Shown piece after piece: positions 33,901 through 41,961 of a stretch of DNA of 64,000 nucleotides. Source of the DNA: Cellulomonas sp. C5510 (GTDB lineage: Bacteria; Actinomycetota; Actinomycetes; Actinomycetales; Cellulomonadaceae); the NCBI RefSeq assembly GCF_019797765.1, contig NZ_CP081862.1:3038001-3102000 (forward strand), written 5' to 3'. A model generated the notes under the pieces. It worked only from the letters and a program-made list of their open reading frames with translations, ran no database searches and was not told the origin of the DNA. The translations under genes were made by a program, and so were the position numbers. Position 1 is the stretch's first letter. The number at the start of each line of letters is the position of its first letter.

Positions 33901-36255
33901 GTCGCGTTGGGGCATATGGCTCCGATCGGGCGGGACGCAGCTGCGGTGCGCAGAGCGGCCGAGACAGCCTGGATTGAGGTTGCCGATGCCGGTGGCCCGC
34001 AAGTGGTCCCCGAGCGCGTCCTCGTCATGAGCGCTGGGTCCCTCGCGACACTCCCGCTTGCTCAGACGACGCGACCCACGCTGTACATCATCGACGTCGA
34101 TGGGACCCGCCAAGAGAGCCTGCTCGCCGCATCTCCGCTGAGCGTGCTTCCGGTCCGAGACGGTAGACGCGGAGCTCGGTTGCTTGCTGCCCTGCGCACA
34201 GCTGGCTGCGAGGCCATGGGTGTGTCGGAGGTGCACTTGCGGGCGCGCGTCGACGGCATACCTGTGGAGGCCGCCGACGCCGTCCCTCTCATCAGAGAAC
34301 CTTGGGAGTGGCTCCCGAACCTCCTCGCAGCGGCCGCTGACTTGCGCACCCGAGCAGTCGGTCGACTGTCGACGGCCTCACTACGAGCAGCCTTGGACCG
34401 CATCGAGCACACCCGCCTCGTCGTTGGGCGGCGCGTCCAGGTAATCGTGGACGATCACGAGATGACGGACGATCAACCGTCTTCGATGATCGTCCCGACT
34501 GACGAGGGCGACCTGATGGTCGTCGGCGGCGTGGATCGGGAGAACCGTCGTGCAGTCCTCGATGCCATGTCGACCTCGCTCGCGCTCATGATCTCCGCCC
34601 CGCAGCTGGCCGACACCCTGCGCCTTGCCTGCCGCGACCTGCTCGACTTGGGCGGTCGGGGCGACCCCACCGCCATTGCGACCGCACTGAACGTCGGAGA
34701 GGACGATGTGCGCGCGTCGCTCGATCTTGTGTCAGGCGGACACCTGGACCTTTCGCCGTATGTTCGCGTCGTCATGTGTCTCGATGCCGAACTCGCCGCT
34801 ACCCTCCTCGAGGCGCCGGGAATCACGACCGACCCACATCTGACGAGCTGGCTTGAGGACCACCTGCCCGATGGAACTCTCAGCGCGTCGGACGTCCGGG
34901 AGCTGGCGGAACGCGGAACGGACGAATCGATCGTTGAACGATGCGCGCCCTCACTCCCCACCGTGAACCAGGGACTTCGCGCCCTAGGCTTTAGGCCGTT
35001 CCGCAATGCCGATGGCCAGGACCGCGCGTTCCGGGCCTATCTCCAGGGGCATGCACCGCGAATCCGTACTGAACTGCGTGAACGCTTCCGCCGCGCCGAT
35101 CTCACGCCCGACTTCCTGGCGGGGTATGTCGAACTCCGCGACAGGGTGACGCTCATCAGCCCCGACCCCGAGTGGGCTGAGCGGCACTGGGCACTGGCGG
35201 CAACGGCGATGGAGGCAAGGGTCCAGGAATGGCTCGACAGTGAGGCACCACCCCGTCCGTCGGTCACCTCCGGACTGCCGCCTGTAGATGAGACGGTCGC
35301 ACAAGCACAGAAGAGCTTGCGCTCTGTCCTGGGTCGCTTGCCCGCCATCATCAACGCATGGATACGGGCGAACGGAGCTGAGGCCCCCACGCGCAGCATC
35401 GAACCCGCCGGCCTCATCGCGGCTCTGACGTCCTCCGGCCGACTGGACTTCGGGGCCCCAACGCCGGATGAGCTGCTTGCTTCCCTCCAGAGCGACGGGG
35501 CGTGGCCCGAGGTCATGCCGCTTGCGACTGGATTGACGGCGCTTGGACTCAGCCAGGGGGACGTCGCGATGGCGCGTGAGCGCCTGCGCATCCAGGAGAC
35601 GGAAGAGAAGGCAGCGAAGGACGCTGTCCACTTCGCCGGTGAGGACTTCACCGGCGGCGACGACGAACTCGTCCGGCTCTACGAGTCGGTGCGCTCGCTC
35701 CCCCTTGGTGATCTCCTAGAGGCGGATCCTGAGCCTGCCGCACTGCCCTACCAAGACGTCGGTGACCCCCGCAGGGCTGCGCCCCACGGAAGCGGCGGCG
35801 GCGCGGGGGGCACTGGTGCGTCCCAGGAGAAGACCAAGAACGTCGGCCTCATCGGCGAGGTCCTTGTTGGCCGATGGATCGAGCACCACTTCGGTCAGAG
35901 CATGACGGAGACGTGGCAGTCGTCGTACAGGACGCTCGTCCTCGGCGACGGGAAGGGCTCCGACTCGTATGGCTACGACTTCCGGGTCGTAACACCGGAC
36001 AAGACTCTGCTCATCGAGGTCAAGGCAAGCCTCTCCGACGACTCGCAGTTCCAGTTGGGCGAGTCCGAGGTCCGACGTGCGCAGGACCTTCAGCCGGGCG
36101 AGGAGTACCGCATCGTCTTCGTACCGTTCGCTGGAGAACCGACTCTTGCGCGGCTGATTCCACTCCCGAACCCCTTCGCCGCCGGCGGGCTCCAGCGGTA
36201 CCGAGTACTCGGCCGAGCTCTTCGTCTTCGGTTTGCGCTGGACCTCGGCGAGTGA
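30919..36255 (+). CDS. Giant protein with Hsp90/sacsin-like ATPase domain and C-terminal DUF3883 nuclease-like domain (putative defence gene)
   Basis: About 1778 residues from the GTG at 30919; the frame is open to 30742, but the extra N-terminus is low complexity. The N-terminal GHKL ATPase fold has the N box ELLQNGHDAHD (about 70) and the glycine lid GNKGIGFKS (about 134), as in sacsin-like proteins. The middle (about 300-1500) is long and helical without known motifs. The last about 150 residues form a DUF3883-type domain: NVGLIGEVLVGRWIEHHF, then GYDF (about 1684), LLIEVKAS (about 1697) and FQLGESEVRRAQ, consistent with a PD-(D/E)XK-like nuclease. This architecture is found in defence islands. 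Codon use is less GC-rich than the core genes, supporting transfer. It stands alone next to the tRNA. Confidence 0.85.
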   Translation: MPGIGVETRIVAATAQLDADHFKARVQDRADSEARMYLAGQAYDNPMTREQKDLIEGVLAPEYAGRTVLELLQNGHDAHDSGRTDGYLEVVLDLSEGEHGTLYAVNGGIPVGDTNFARICGTGLSPKRPDQGIGNKGIGFKSVLQFTEAPEVYSARAEGVPGLDGYRFRFATPGDFDAIADRVGPDQPGLADELRSNLAALRVPVPLSDAVPPAVARYAERGVSTVVRLPLRSAAAQSDALQQINEISGSAAPFNLFLRRVSTIGLAVVDGDKTVTEAGLLRSTKNPRWSRALRRRGVHATELRLADRSRYLLATLEIPERTFLDAVQRSCDAGELNESWREWRGNAAVDVAVPLDHALDQGLLYTFLPMGPQATAPLPAFVNAPFAPRADRRSLSEAVAVNSALLDALATLCARLLVAGTTGEAAIPATVLVDLATWAPAHLKRIEAALKEEGADLWELQFLPRLGFKRDRTSLAEAYHWSFDGKVMNAATVARAATEHFVDPNIGDTRLAHLDRMLESHGWPLEPDDDTVGACVEAVASHLMDRSATPATWANFYDDLAALDAPAKPLKGRRIVIDDAGALTAVGGDGSDGPVLYFSPQQTDDNGPAVPIPNALATRFRFASSDVPTRLGKHGRGLRPGREWLERHGLVREYRTDTVLQAVGVAMAAIAEKDNHNGELWSCLSFAASLVSRASRDVSEKALRSARLLVPCAAGWRVAEDAVFGLGWGGPHNRVDDRLSRLLSTLPDQSEALADVRDRLVREPDELALRSEADVAEWRVFLESIGVRHGLWPVDASRGTLALTGSELSHPGRSSLYVPGLDAATKADWIACAMTWPGRTPAYESVRYTSQQPIPVLPGQSAFESWPLPERRLYAELIIAGLDSWPEAALRMQFTRAHSDPRGASWPTPLHAFLASAPWVPQTRPNDRATVDLQRPSEAWWLAEAETPDFLPAQPGALRATSSPRVVERLQQLGVRLWDSRGTATARLDFLAERVALGHMAPIGRDAAAVRRAAETAWIEVADAGGPQVVPERVLVMSAGSLATLPLAQTTRPTLYIIDVDGTRQESLLAASPLSVLPVRDGRRGARLLAALRTAGCEAMGVSEVHLRARVDGIPVEAADAVPLIREPWEWLPNLLAAAADLRTRAVGRLSTASLRAALDRIEHTRLVVGRRVQVIVDDHEMTDDQPSSMIVPTDEGDLMVVGGVDRENRRAVLDAMSTSLALMISAPQLADTLRLACRDLLDLGGRGDPTAIATALNVGEDDVRASLDLVSGGHLDLSPYVRVVMCLDAELAATLLEAPGITTDPHLTSWLEDHLPDGTLSASDVRELAERGTDESIVERCAPSLPTVNQGLRALGFRPFRNADGQDRAFRAYLQGHAPRIRTELRERFRRADLTPDFLAGYVELRDRVTLISPDPEWAERHWALAATAMEARVQEWLDSEAPPRPSVTSGLPPVDETVAQAQKSLRSVLGRLPAIINAWIRANGAEAPTRSIEPAGLIAALTSSGRLDFGAPTPDELLASLQSDGAWPEVMPLATGLTALGLSQGDVAMARERLRIQETEEKAAKDAVHFAGEDFTGGDDELVRLYESVRSLPLGDLLEADPEPAALPYQDVGDPRRAAPHGSGGGAGGTGASQEKTKNVGLIGEVLVGRWIEHHFGQSMTETWQSSYRTLVLGDGKGSDSYGYDFRVVTPDKTLLIEVKASLSDDSQFQLGESEVRRAQDLQPGEEYRIVFVPFAGEPTLARLIPLPNPFAAGGLQRYRVLGRALRLRFALDLGE

Positions 36256-36462
36256 CCCGACAGGTCGGCGATGCGACGGCTCGACGGCCCTGCGGTAAGG
36301 ACGAACCGCCCACGGCTGCGGGAGACCGGCGGGCTATCGAGGTCGCCAGACAGGCCAGGCGCAGCGGTGGCCGCGGCCCAAGGCAGCACCTGCCGCCTCC
36401 GTGCGCCTACGTGCGCGGCTGTTCGCCTGAGGCCGCCGCCCACATCTTGCCCACATCAACGC

Positions 36463-36500
36463 CAGAGGCCCTCCCGATCTCTCGATCGGGAGGGCCTCTG
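36463..36500. terminator. Perfect hairpin, bidirectional terminator
   Basis: Arms CAGAGGCCCTCCCGATC (36463-36479) and its exact complement (36484-36500) with a four-base loop. It lies between the giant ATPase gene and the 3' end of the oppositely oriented tRNA, so it can end both transcripts. There is no T tract, as is common in high-GC bacteria. Confidence 0.75.
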
Positions 36501-36517
36501 ACCTGGTACTTCACTTG

Positions 36518-36591
36518 TAGCGGGGGCAGGATTTGAACCTGCGACCTCTGGGTTATGAGCCCAGCGAGCTACCGAGCTGCTCCACCCCGCG
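36518..36591 (-). tRNA. tRNA-Met (CAT), initiator type
   Basis: Read on the minus strand it folds as a full cloverleaf of 74 bases without encoded CCA: acceptor CGCGGGG/CCCCGCT, D arm GAGC...GCTC, anticodon arm CTGGG-CTCATAA-CCCAG, T arm GCAGG-TTCAAAT-CCTGC. The mismatched 1-72 pair (C against T) and the three G-C pairs next to the anticodon loop are the marks of the initiator tRNA. Its 3' end points to the mobile element, the usual orientation for tyrosine-recombinase integration. Confidence 0.93.
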
Positions 36592-36694
36592 TCGGTGATG
36601 TCTACGTTACGCCAGCGTGTCGCCAGGGCCAAATCGGGGCGTGGTGCGCTCGGTCACAGCTCCCCCGTGGCCGGCCGTCCCACCACCGGGCGGG

Positions 36695-36736
36695 ACGACG
36701 TCGGGCCGGCCCCCGCAGGAGCCGGCCCGACGTCGT
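36695..36736 (-). terminator. Terminator of the UPF0182 gene
   Basis: ACGACGTCGGGCCGGC (36695-36710) and its exact complement (36721-36736) form a 16-base-pair stem with a 10-base loop, 14 bases beyond the UPF0182 stop codon on the minus strand. Confidence 0.75.
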
Positions 36737-36750
36737 GCGCCTGCCGCCGG

Positions 36751-39700
36751 TCAGCCCCCGGCGTTCAGGTCGTTGTCGGCGGCCACGGCCGCGTCCAGCG
36801 CCGCCTGCAGCCGGTCCTGGGCCTCGCCGTAGGCGGCGAAGTCGCCGTCCGCGAGCGCCCGCTGGCCGTCGAGGATCGCCTGGTTGGCGTCCTCGAGCGC
36901 CTGGCTGAGCCGGGTCTGCGCGTCCGCGCTGTCGCCGCCGTCCGCCGGTGCGGTCGGCGTCGGCGCCGGGGTGGCGCTGCCGTCACCCGTGTCGCCGCCC
37001 GCGTCCCCACCGGTGTCGCCGTCGGTGGGCGGCGGGGCGATCTCGTTGCCGGCGTCGCCCGCCTGGGTGCCGTCGTCCCCGCCGAACACCTGGTCCAGCG
37101 CCTCGTCGAGGGTGCTGGCGAACCCGATCTCGTCGCCGAACGCCACGAGCACGCGCTGCAGCAGCGGGAACTGCGTGCCGGTGGCCGCCTGGACGTACAC
37201 GGGCTGCACGTACAGCAGGCCGCCGCCGACGGGCAGCGTGAGCAGGTTGCCCTGGATGACCTCGGAGTCGCCCTGCCGCAGCAGGTTGAGCTGCTGGGAG
37301 ACCTCGGGGTTCGACGTGAAGTTGTTGTTCATCTGGTTGGGCCCGGGCACCGTGGAGTCACGCGGCAGCTCGAGCAGCCGGATCTTCCCGTAGCCCTCCG
37401 CGGGTTCCCCGGCTGCGGACCCCGCCTCGGCGTCGACCGCGACGTACCCGGTGAGCACGTCGCGGGCGTTCGCACCGGCCGGCACGTACGACGACATGAG
37501 CGAGAACGCCGCGGCGTCCTGCCCGGGCATCTCGAGCGTCAGGTAGTACGGCGGCTGCGCGACGTTCTGGTCCCCGGCGGTCGGGTCGTTCGGCGTGCGC
37601 CACGCGTCGTTGCCGGAGAAGAACTGACCGGGGTCGGTCACGTGGTACGTGCCGAGCAGCGTGCGCTGCACCTTGAACAGGTCCTCGGGGTACCGGATGT
37701 GGTTCATGAGCTCGGAGCTGATCTCCGACACCGGGGAGAGCGACGTGTCGAACACCTTGCTCCACGCCTGGAGCACCGGGTCCTCGGCGTCCCACGCGTA
37801 GAGGGTGACCGAGCCGTCGTAGGCGTCGACCGTGGCCTTCACCGAGTTGCGGATGTAGTTCACCGTCTCGGGCTGCAGGGCCTCGATGGTCGCGGACGCC
37901 TGCGTGAGGGAGTCGGTCGTCGCGTCCTCGAGGGACTGCGCGGCGGCGTACGGGTACTGGTCCGACGTGGTGTACCCGTCCACGATCCACTTGACCCGGC
38001 CGTCGACCACCGCGGGGTACACGCGGCCGTCGAGCGTCAGGTACGGCGCCACCTTCTGCACGCGGTCCACCGGGGTGCGGTCGTAGAGGATCTGCGACTC
38101 GGGCGTGACGCGCTCGGAGAACAGGATCTGCTCCGAGCCGAACTTGATCGCGTAGAGCAGCTTGTTCCACAGGGAGCCGATGGACGGGCCGGCCGAGACC
38201 TCGTCCGTCGGGAACGAGGTGTTCACGGCGCCACCGGACTCGTCGTCCGGGTAGTCGAGCTCCCACTCCTGGCCGTCGGGCGCGCCGACGATCGAGTACG
38301 TGGGCGAGCTCTGGCCGAAGTAGATGCGCGGCTCGTACTCCCCCATCTGACCGGACGACGGGATGCCGCCCTCCCAGAACTCGGGCGCCCCGGTCGAGGT
38401 CGTGGTGTTGCCGTAGGCGGCGACGACGCCGAAGCCGTGCGTGTACACGGTGGTGTCGTTGGTCCAGTTGCGGCGCTGCTGGTCCAGGCCGTCCAGGTCG
38501 AGCTCGCGCACCGCGATGACCGTGTCGCGGCTCTCGTCCTCGATGTCGTACCGGTCGACCGACAGCGTGTCGGGGAACGAGTAGAACCCGCGGATCTGCT
38601 CGAGCTGCCGGAACGAGTCGGAGACGACCTGCGGGTCCAGCAGCCGGATCGACGCGGTGGTCTCGGCGTCCTCGCGCAGCGCGCCCGGCTCGGCGGTGAC
38701 GCTCGCGTCGTAGTCGGTGGTCTCCACGTCCTCGAGGTCGTACGCCGCGAGGGTCGCGTCGATGTTGCGCTGGATGTACGGCGCCTCGGCGTCCTGCTGG
38801 TTCGGGTTCACCTGGAACCGCTGGACGACCGCCGGGTAGATGCCGCCGATCGCGATGGCCGACACCACCATGACGCCCACGCCCAGCGCGGGGATCCGCC
38901 ACGTGCCGCGCACCGCCGTGATCACGAACATGACGGCCACGAGCAGCGCCACGACCGCCAGGATGCCCTTGGACGGGATCACGGCGTTCACGTCGGTGTA
39001 GGACGCACCCTCGAACCGGTCGCCCTCGCGCGTGAGGATCGAGTACCGGTCGAGGAAGTAGTTGGCCGCGATGAGCACCATGAGCACCGCCGCGACGGAC
39101 GACAGGTGCACCCGGGCGGCGCGCGTCATGCGGGGCGCCGCGCTGGAGCCGCCGACCCGGAAGCCGCCGTACAGGTACTGCGTCGCGACGCCGGCGATCC
39201 CGGCGAGGACGGTGACGGCCATGAGGAAGCTGACGACGAACCGCATGCCGGGCAGCTCGAACATGTAGAACGAGAGGTCCATCCCCCACTGGGGGTCGTC
39301 CGTGCCGACCTCGGTGCTGTGCAGCCAGAGCTGGATGGTGCTCCACTGCTGGGACGCGGCGATGCCGGCGAACAGCCCGAGGACGGCCGGCCCGGCGACC
39401 AGCACCACCCGACGCAGCGGCTCGATCGCCTCGCGGTAGGAGTCGAGGCTGATCTGCTCCTGGTTGGACGGCGCGTAGACGGGCCGCGTGCGGTAGCCGA
39501 CCGCGAGGCTCGCGAACACCGCCCCACCCATGACGAGGAAGCCGGCGACGAACAGTGCGGCGCGGGTCAGCCACTGGGTCCACAGCACCTCGGCGAACCC
39601 GAGCTGGTCGAACCACAGCACCTCGGTCCACACCTGGGCGAGGACGAGCACCGCGAGCACCACGAGGGCGAGCACGACGACCGTGATGGCGATGGGGCTC

Positions 39701-39783
39701 GGGCGGCGGCGGCCGGCCCCTCGGGGCGGCCGGGGCGGGCGCGGTCCCCGCGGTGGTCGGGCGGACGGGTTGGCGAAGGTCAC
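36751..39783 (-). CDS. UPF0182 family large membrane protein
   Basis: 1010 residues from the GTG at 39783 (VTFANPSARPP). A Pro/Arg-rich cytoplasmic start is followed by about seven membrane helices in the first 330 residues (SPIAITVVVLALVVLAVLVL, ALFVAGFLVMGGAVFASLAV and others), then a large extracytoplasmic domain and an acidic Gly/Asp/Pro-rich linker with a final helix. Length and layout fit UPF0182 (COG1615), whose function is unknown. The frame upstream of 39783 is open but unlike the family. The homologous gene in M. tuberculosis (Rv3193c) has the same neighbours. Confidence 0.88.
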   Translation of the reverse strand: MTFANPSARPPRGPRPPRPPRGAGRRRPSPIAITVVVLALVVLAVLVLAQVWTEVLWFDQLGFAEVLWTQWLTRAALFVAGFLVMGGAVFASLAVGYRTRPVYAPSNQEQISLDSYREAIEPLRRVVLVAGPAVLGLFAGIAASQQWSTIQLWLHSTEVGTDDPQWGMDLSFYMFELPGMRFVVSFLMAVTVLAGIAGVATQYLYGGFRVGGSSAAPRMTRAARVHLSSVAAVLMVLIAANYFLDRYSILTREGDRFEGASYTDVNAVIPSKGILAVVALLVAVMFVITAVRGTWRIPALGVGVMVVSAIAIGGIYPAVVQRFQVNPNQQDAEAPYIQRNIDATLAAYDLEDVETTDYDASVTAEPGALREDAETTASIRLLDPQVVSDSFRQLEQIRGFYSFPDTLSVDRYDIEDESRDTVIAVRELDLDGLDQQRRNWTNDTTVYTHGFGVVAAYGNTTTSTGAPEFWEGGIPSSGQMGEYEPRIYFGQSSPTYSIVGAPDGQEWELDYPDDESGGAVNTSFPTDEVSAGPSIGSLWNKLLYAIKFGSEQILFSERVTPESQILYDRTPVDRVQKVAPYLTLDGRVYPAVVDGRVKWIVDGYTTSDQYPYAAAQSLEDATTDSLTQASATIEALQPETVNYIRNSVKATVDAYDGSVTLYAWDAEDPVLQAWSKVFDTSLSPVSEISSELMNHIRYPEDLFKVQRTLLGTYHVTDPGQFFSGNDAWRTPNDPTAGDQNVAQPPYYLTLEMPGQDAAAFSLMSSYVPAGANARDVLTGYVAVDAEAGSAAGEPAEGYGKIRLLELPRDSTVPGPNQMNNNFTSNPEVSQQLNLLRQGDSEVIQGNLLTLPVGGGLLYVQPVYVQAATGTQFPLLQRVLVAFGDEIGFASTLDEALDQVFGGDDGTQAGDAGNEIAPPPTDGDTGGDAGGDTGDGSATPAPTPTAPADGGDSADAQTRLSQALEDANQAILDGQRALADGDFAAYGEAQDRLQAALDAAVAADNDLNAGG

Positions 39784-40028
39784 GGCCTTGAGGTCCTCGT
39801 CGTCGGGTACGGGGTGGAGCGCGCACGCACCGGGCACACCCGGCGCACACGCTGAGCACAACGCGCCAGGTGTCACCCAGGTTCCCACACGCAGGACGGC
39901 CCGCGCCGGTGGTCCCCGGCCCGCCCCGGGGCACGGCCGTCGGCACGGGCGGCCCTGTGGCCGTCCCCCTCGCCCCTCCGCGCCCCGCCGGCCGGGCGCG
40001 GGACCCGCGGGGTGGGAGGATGGCGGCC

Positions 40029-40640
40029 GTGAGCGACGCACCGCAGACCCCCGACGCCCCGCAGCACGACGCGACACCCGCACCGGGACCCGCCGCGGGT
40101 CCCGAGGGCGCGGCGCAGCGCGCGCTCGCCGAGGCGGTGGCCGAGGTCGAGCGGCACGTGGCGACCGGCGGCTGGGACGGGCCGGTGCGGGTGTTCGCCC
40201 TGGTGCGCACGCAGGCCGCGCTCGACGCCGAGCCCGCGCTCGCGTCGCAGCTCCCGCCGGCGGTGCTGTCCGCCGCCGCGTCGGACGCCCACCACCTGAC
40301 GTCGATCGAGCAGGAGGGCCTGCCGGCGAGCGACGACCTGGAGGGGCTGCTCGGCGCGATCGCGTGGCCCGCCGGCGTGGACGGCGCGGCGCTGACGGTC
40401 GAGCGGATCGTGCTGCCGCCCGAGGCCGAGCAGGACCTGCCCCCCGACCCGGACCAGGCGCTGTCCGCCCTCCTCGCGCACCCGCAGCGGCAGGACGTGC
40501 GGCTGGCCGTCGGCGTGCTGCGCGACGGGCCGTCGTGGTGCGCGGTGCGGCAGCGGGCCGCCGACCGGGACGACGCCGTGGGTCAGGGAGCCGACGTGGT
40601 GCCCGGGCTGGTCGAGGCGCTGCGGGCGACGTTCGCCTGA
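40029..40640 (+). CDS. PPA1309-family conserved protein
   Basis: 203 residues. The GTG at 40029 has GGAGG nine bases upstream; the ATG at 40020 touches that site and is less likely. After a Pro/Ala-rich start of about 30 residues, the body carries VFALVRTQAALDAEPALASQ, LTSIEQEGLP and, near the end, HPQRQDVRLAVGVLRDGPSW and VVPGLVEALRATFA, the pattern I associate with the actinobacterial PPA1309 family. Function unknown. It diverges from UPF0182 and converges on the protease gene, leaving only 13 bases between stops. Confidence 0.72.
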   Translation: MSDAPQTPDAPQHDATPAPGPAAGPEGAAQRALAEAVAEVERHVATGGWDGPVRVFALVRTQAALDAEPALASQLPPAVLSAAASDAHHLTSIEQEGLPASDDLEGLLGAIAWPAGVDGAALTVERIVLPPEAEQDLPPDPDQALSALLAHPQRQDVRLAVGVLRDGPSWCAVRQRAADRDDAVGQGADVVPGLVEALRATFA

Positions 40641-40653
40641 CGGGGGCCGGGGG

Positions 40654-41841
40654 TCAGCCCTCGGCGTCGCCGGTCGTGCAGGACGGCAGGTCGCCGGTCT
40701 CCCCGGCGCCGATCGCCGCGACGGCCTCCCGTGCCTCGTGCAGGGTGCTGATGCGCACGACGTCCAGCCCGTCCGGCACGTGCCCGACGACCTCGTCGCA
40801 GTTGTCCGCCGGCGCGAGGAACCAGCGCGCCCCGTCCCGCAGCGCGCCGGCCATCTTCTGCCGGATCCCGCCGATCGGGCCGACGTCGCCGTTGAGGTCC
40901 ATCGTCCCGGTGCCGGCGATGACCTGCCCCGCCGCCTCGTCCTCGGGCGTCAGGCGGTCGATGATCCCGAGGGCGAACATGGTGCCCGCGCTGGACCCCC
41001 CGATCCGGTCGATCTGGATGGTGACGTCCACCGGCGGGTCGAACTCCGGGTCGATGTAGACGCCCAGCTGGCTGCCGTCGCCGTCCTCGCGCTCGCCGGT
41101 CACGACGTCCAGGTCGACGTCCGCGCCGTCGCGCCGGACGCCGAGCGTCACGGTGGCCCCGGGCGCGGTGGCGGCGAGCAGGTCGATGAGCTGGCCGTAC
41201 GACGTGAGCGCCGTGCCGTCGTAGTCGAGCAGCACGTCGCCGGGTTCGACGACGCCCTCGGCGCCCGATCCCGGGACGGCGTCGTGCACGGTCAGGGTGA
41301 CGGGCACGTCGTACCCGAGCTCCTCCAGCGCGGCCACCGTCGCGTTCTCCTGCGAGGACACCATCTGCGCCTCGTTCTGCTGGTCGAGCTGCTCCTGCGT
41401 GGCGTCCTGCGGGAACACCGACTCGACCGGCACCACGAGCTGCGACGGGCTGACCCAGCCCGCGAGCACCCCGAGCACGCTCGAGGGGTACCCCGGGCCG
41501 CCGGTCGTCGAGACCGTCGTGAGCCGCAGCTCCCCGGTCGCGTCGTACGTCGGCGCCCCGTCGATCGTGATGAGCTCGGTGCCGTCGTGCGAGCCGAGCG
41601 TGTCGAGCGTCGGGCCCGGCGAGTTGACCGCGTAGGGCACCGGCATGAGCAGCAGGACCACGAGCAGCACAGCCGCAGCCAGCGAGCCCCCGGACAGCAG
41701 CACCGCGCGCCGTGTCACCGGCGGCACCGCGAGCGCGTCGGCGGCGGGGTCCGTGCCGGGGGCGGTCAGGGCGTCGTCCCCCGCGGCGGGCGGCTCCGGC
41801 GGCAGGTCGGGCTGGGCGTGCACCGGACGATCATGCCCCAC
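40654..41841 (-). CDS. Membrane-anchored PDZ domain and Lon-like (S16) serine protease, YlbL type
   Basis: 395 residues from a GTG. One N-terminal membrane helix (about 45-68) is followed by a PDZ domain (about 165-255) and a Lon-type protease domain with the Ser/Lys dyad: Ser284 in GGSSAGTMFALGI and Lys329 in GGIRQKMAGA. The motif NGDVGPIGGI is characteristic. Such proteases act outside the membrane in quality control or regulation. In M. tuberculosis the neighbour Rv3194c is of the same type, adjacent to UPF0182. No defects seen. Confidence 0.88.
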   Translation of the reverse strand: MGHDRPVHAQPDLPPEPPAAGDDALTAPGTDPAADALAVPPVTRRAVLLSGGSLAAAVLLVVLLLMPVPYAVNSPGPTLDTLGSHDGTELITIDGAPTYDATGELRLTTVSTTGGPGYPSSVLGVLAGWVSPSQLVVPVESVFPQDATQEQLDQQNEAQMVSSQENATVAALEELGYDVPVTLTVHDAVPGSGAEGVVEPGDVLLDYDGTALTSYGQLIDLLAATAPGATVTLGVRRDGADVDLDVVTGEREDGDGSQLGVYIDPEFDPPVDVTIQIDRIGGSSAGTMFALGIIDRLTPEDEAAGQVIAGTGTMDLNGDVGPIGGIRQKMAGALRDGARWFLAPADNCDEVVGHVPDGLDVVRISTLHEAREAVAAIGAGETGDLPSCTTGDAEG

Positions 41842-41961
41842 CCCGCTGTGCGGGGGTCGGCGGCGGGGGCCGTGCGCCCTGAGCGAACCGCGGCGGCCTC
41901 CTGGTCACGGCGCGGGAGGCGGTGGTTACGGTGGCACCACCACGAGCCCCGGGAGCACCGC

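Noticed and set aside
1..36517. Search for an integrase, excisionase or replication initiator of the element
   Set aside because: No tyrosine or serine recombinase signature was seen in any gene of the left part; these functions are presumably left of the window.
36595..39855. Very long open frame on the plus strand opposite the UPF0182 gene
   Set aside because: It mirrors the third-position GC bias of the real gene, has Arg/Val/His-rich composition without domains, and no ribosome binding site.
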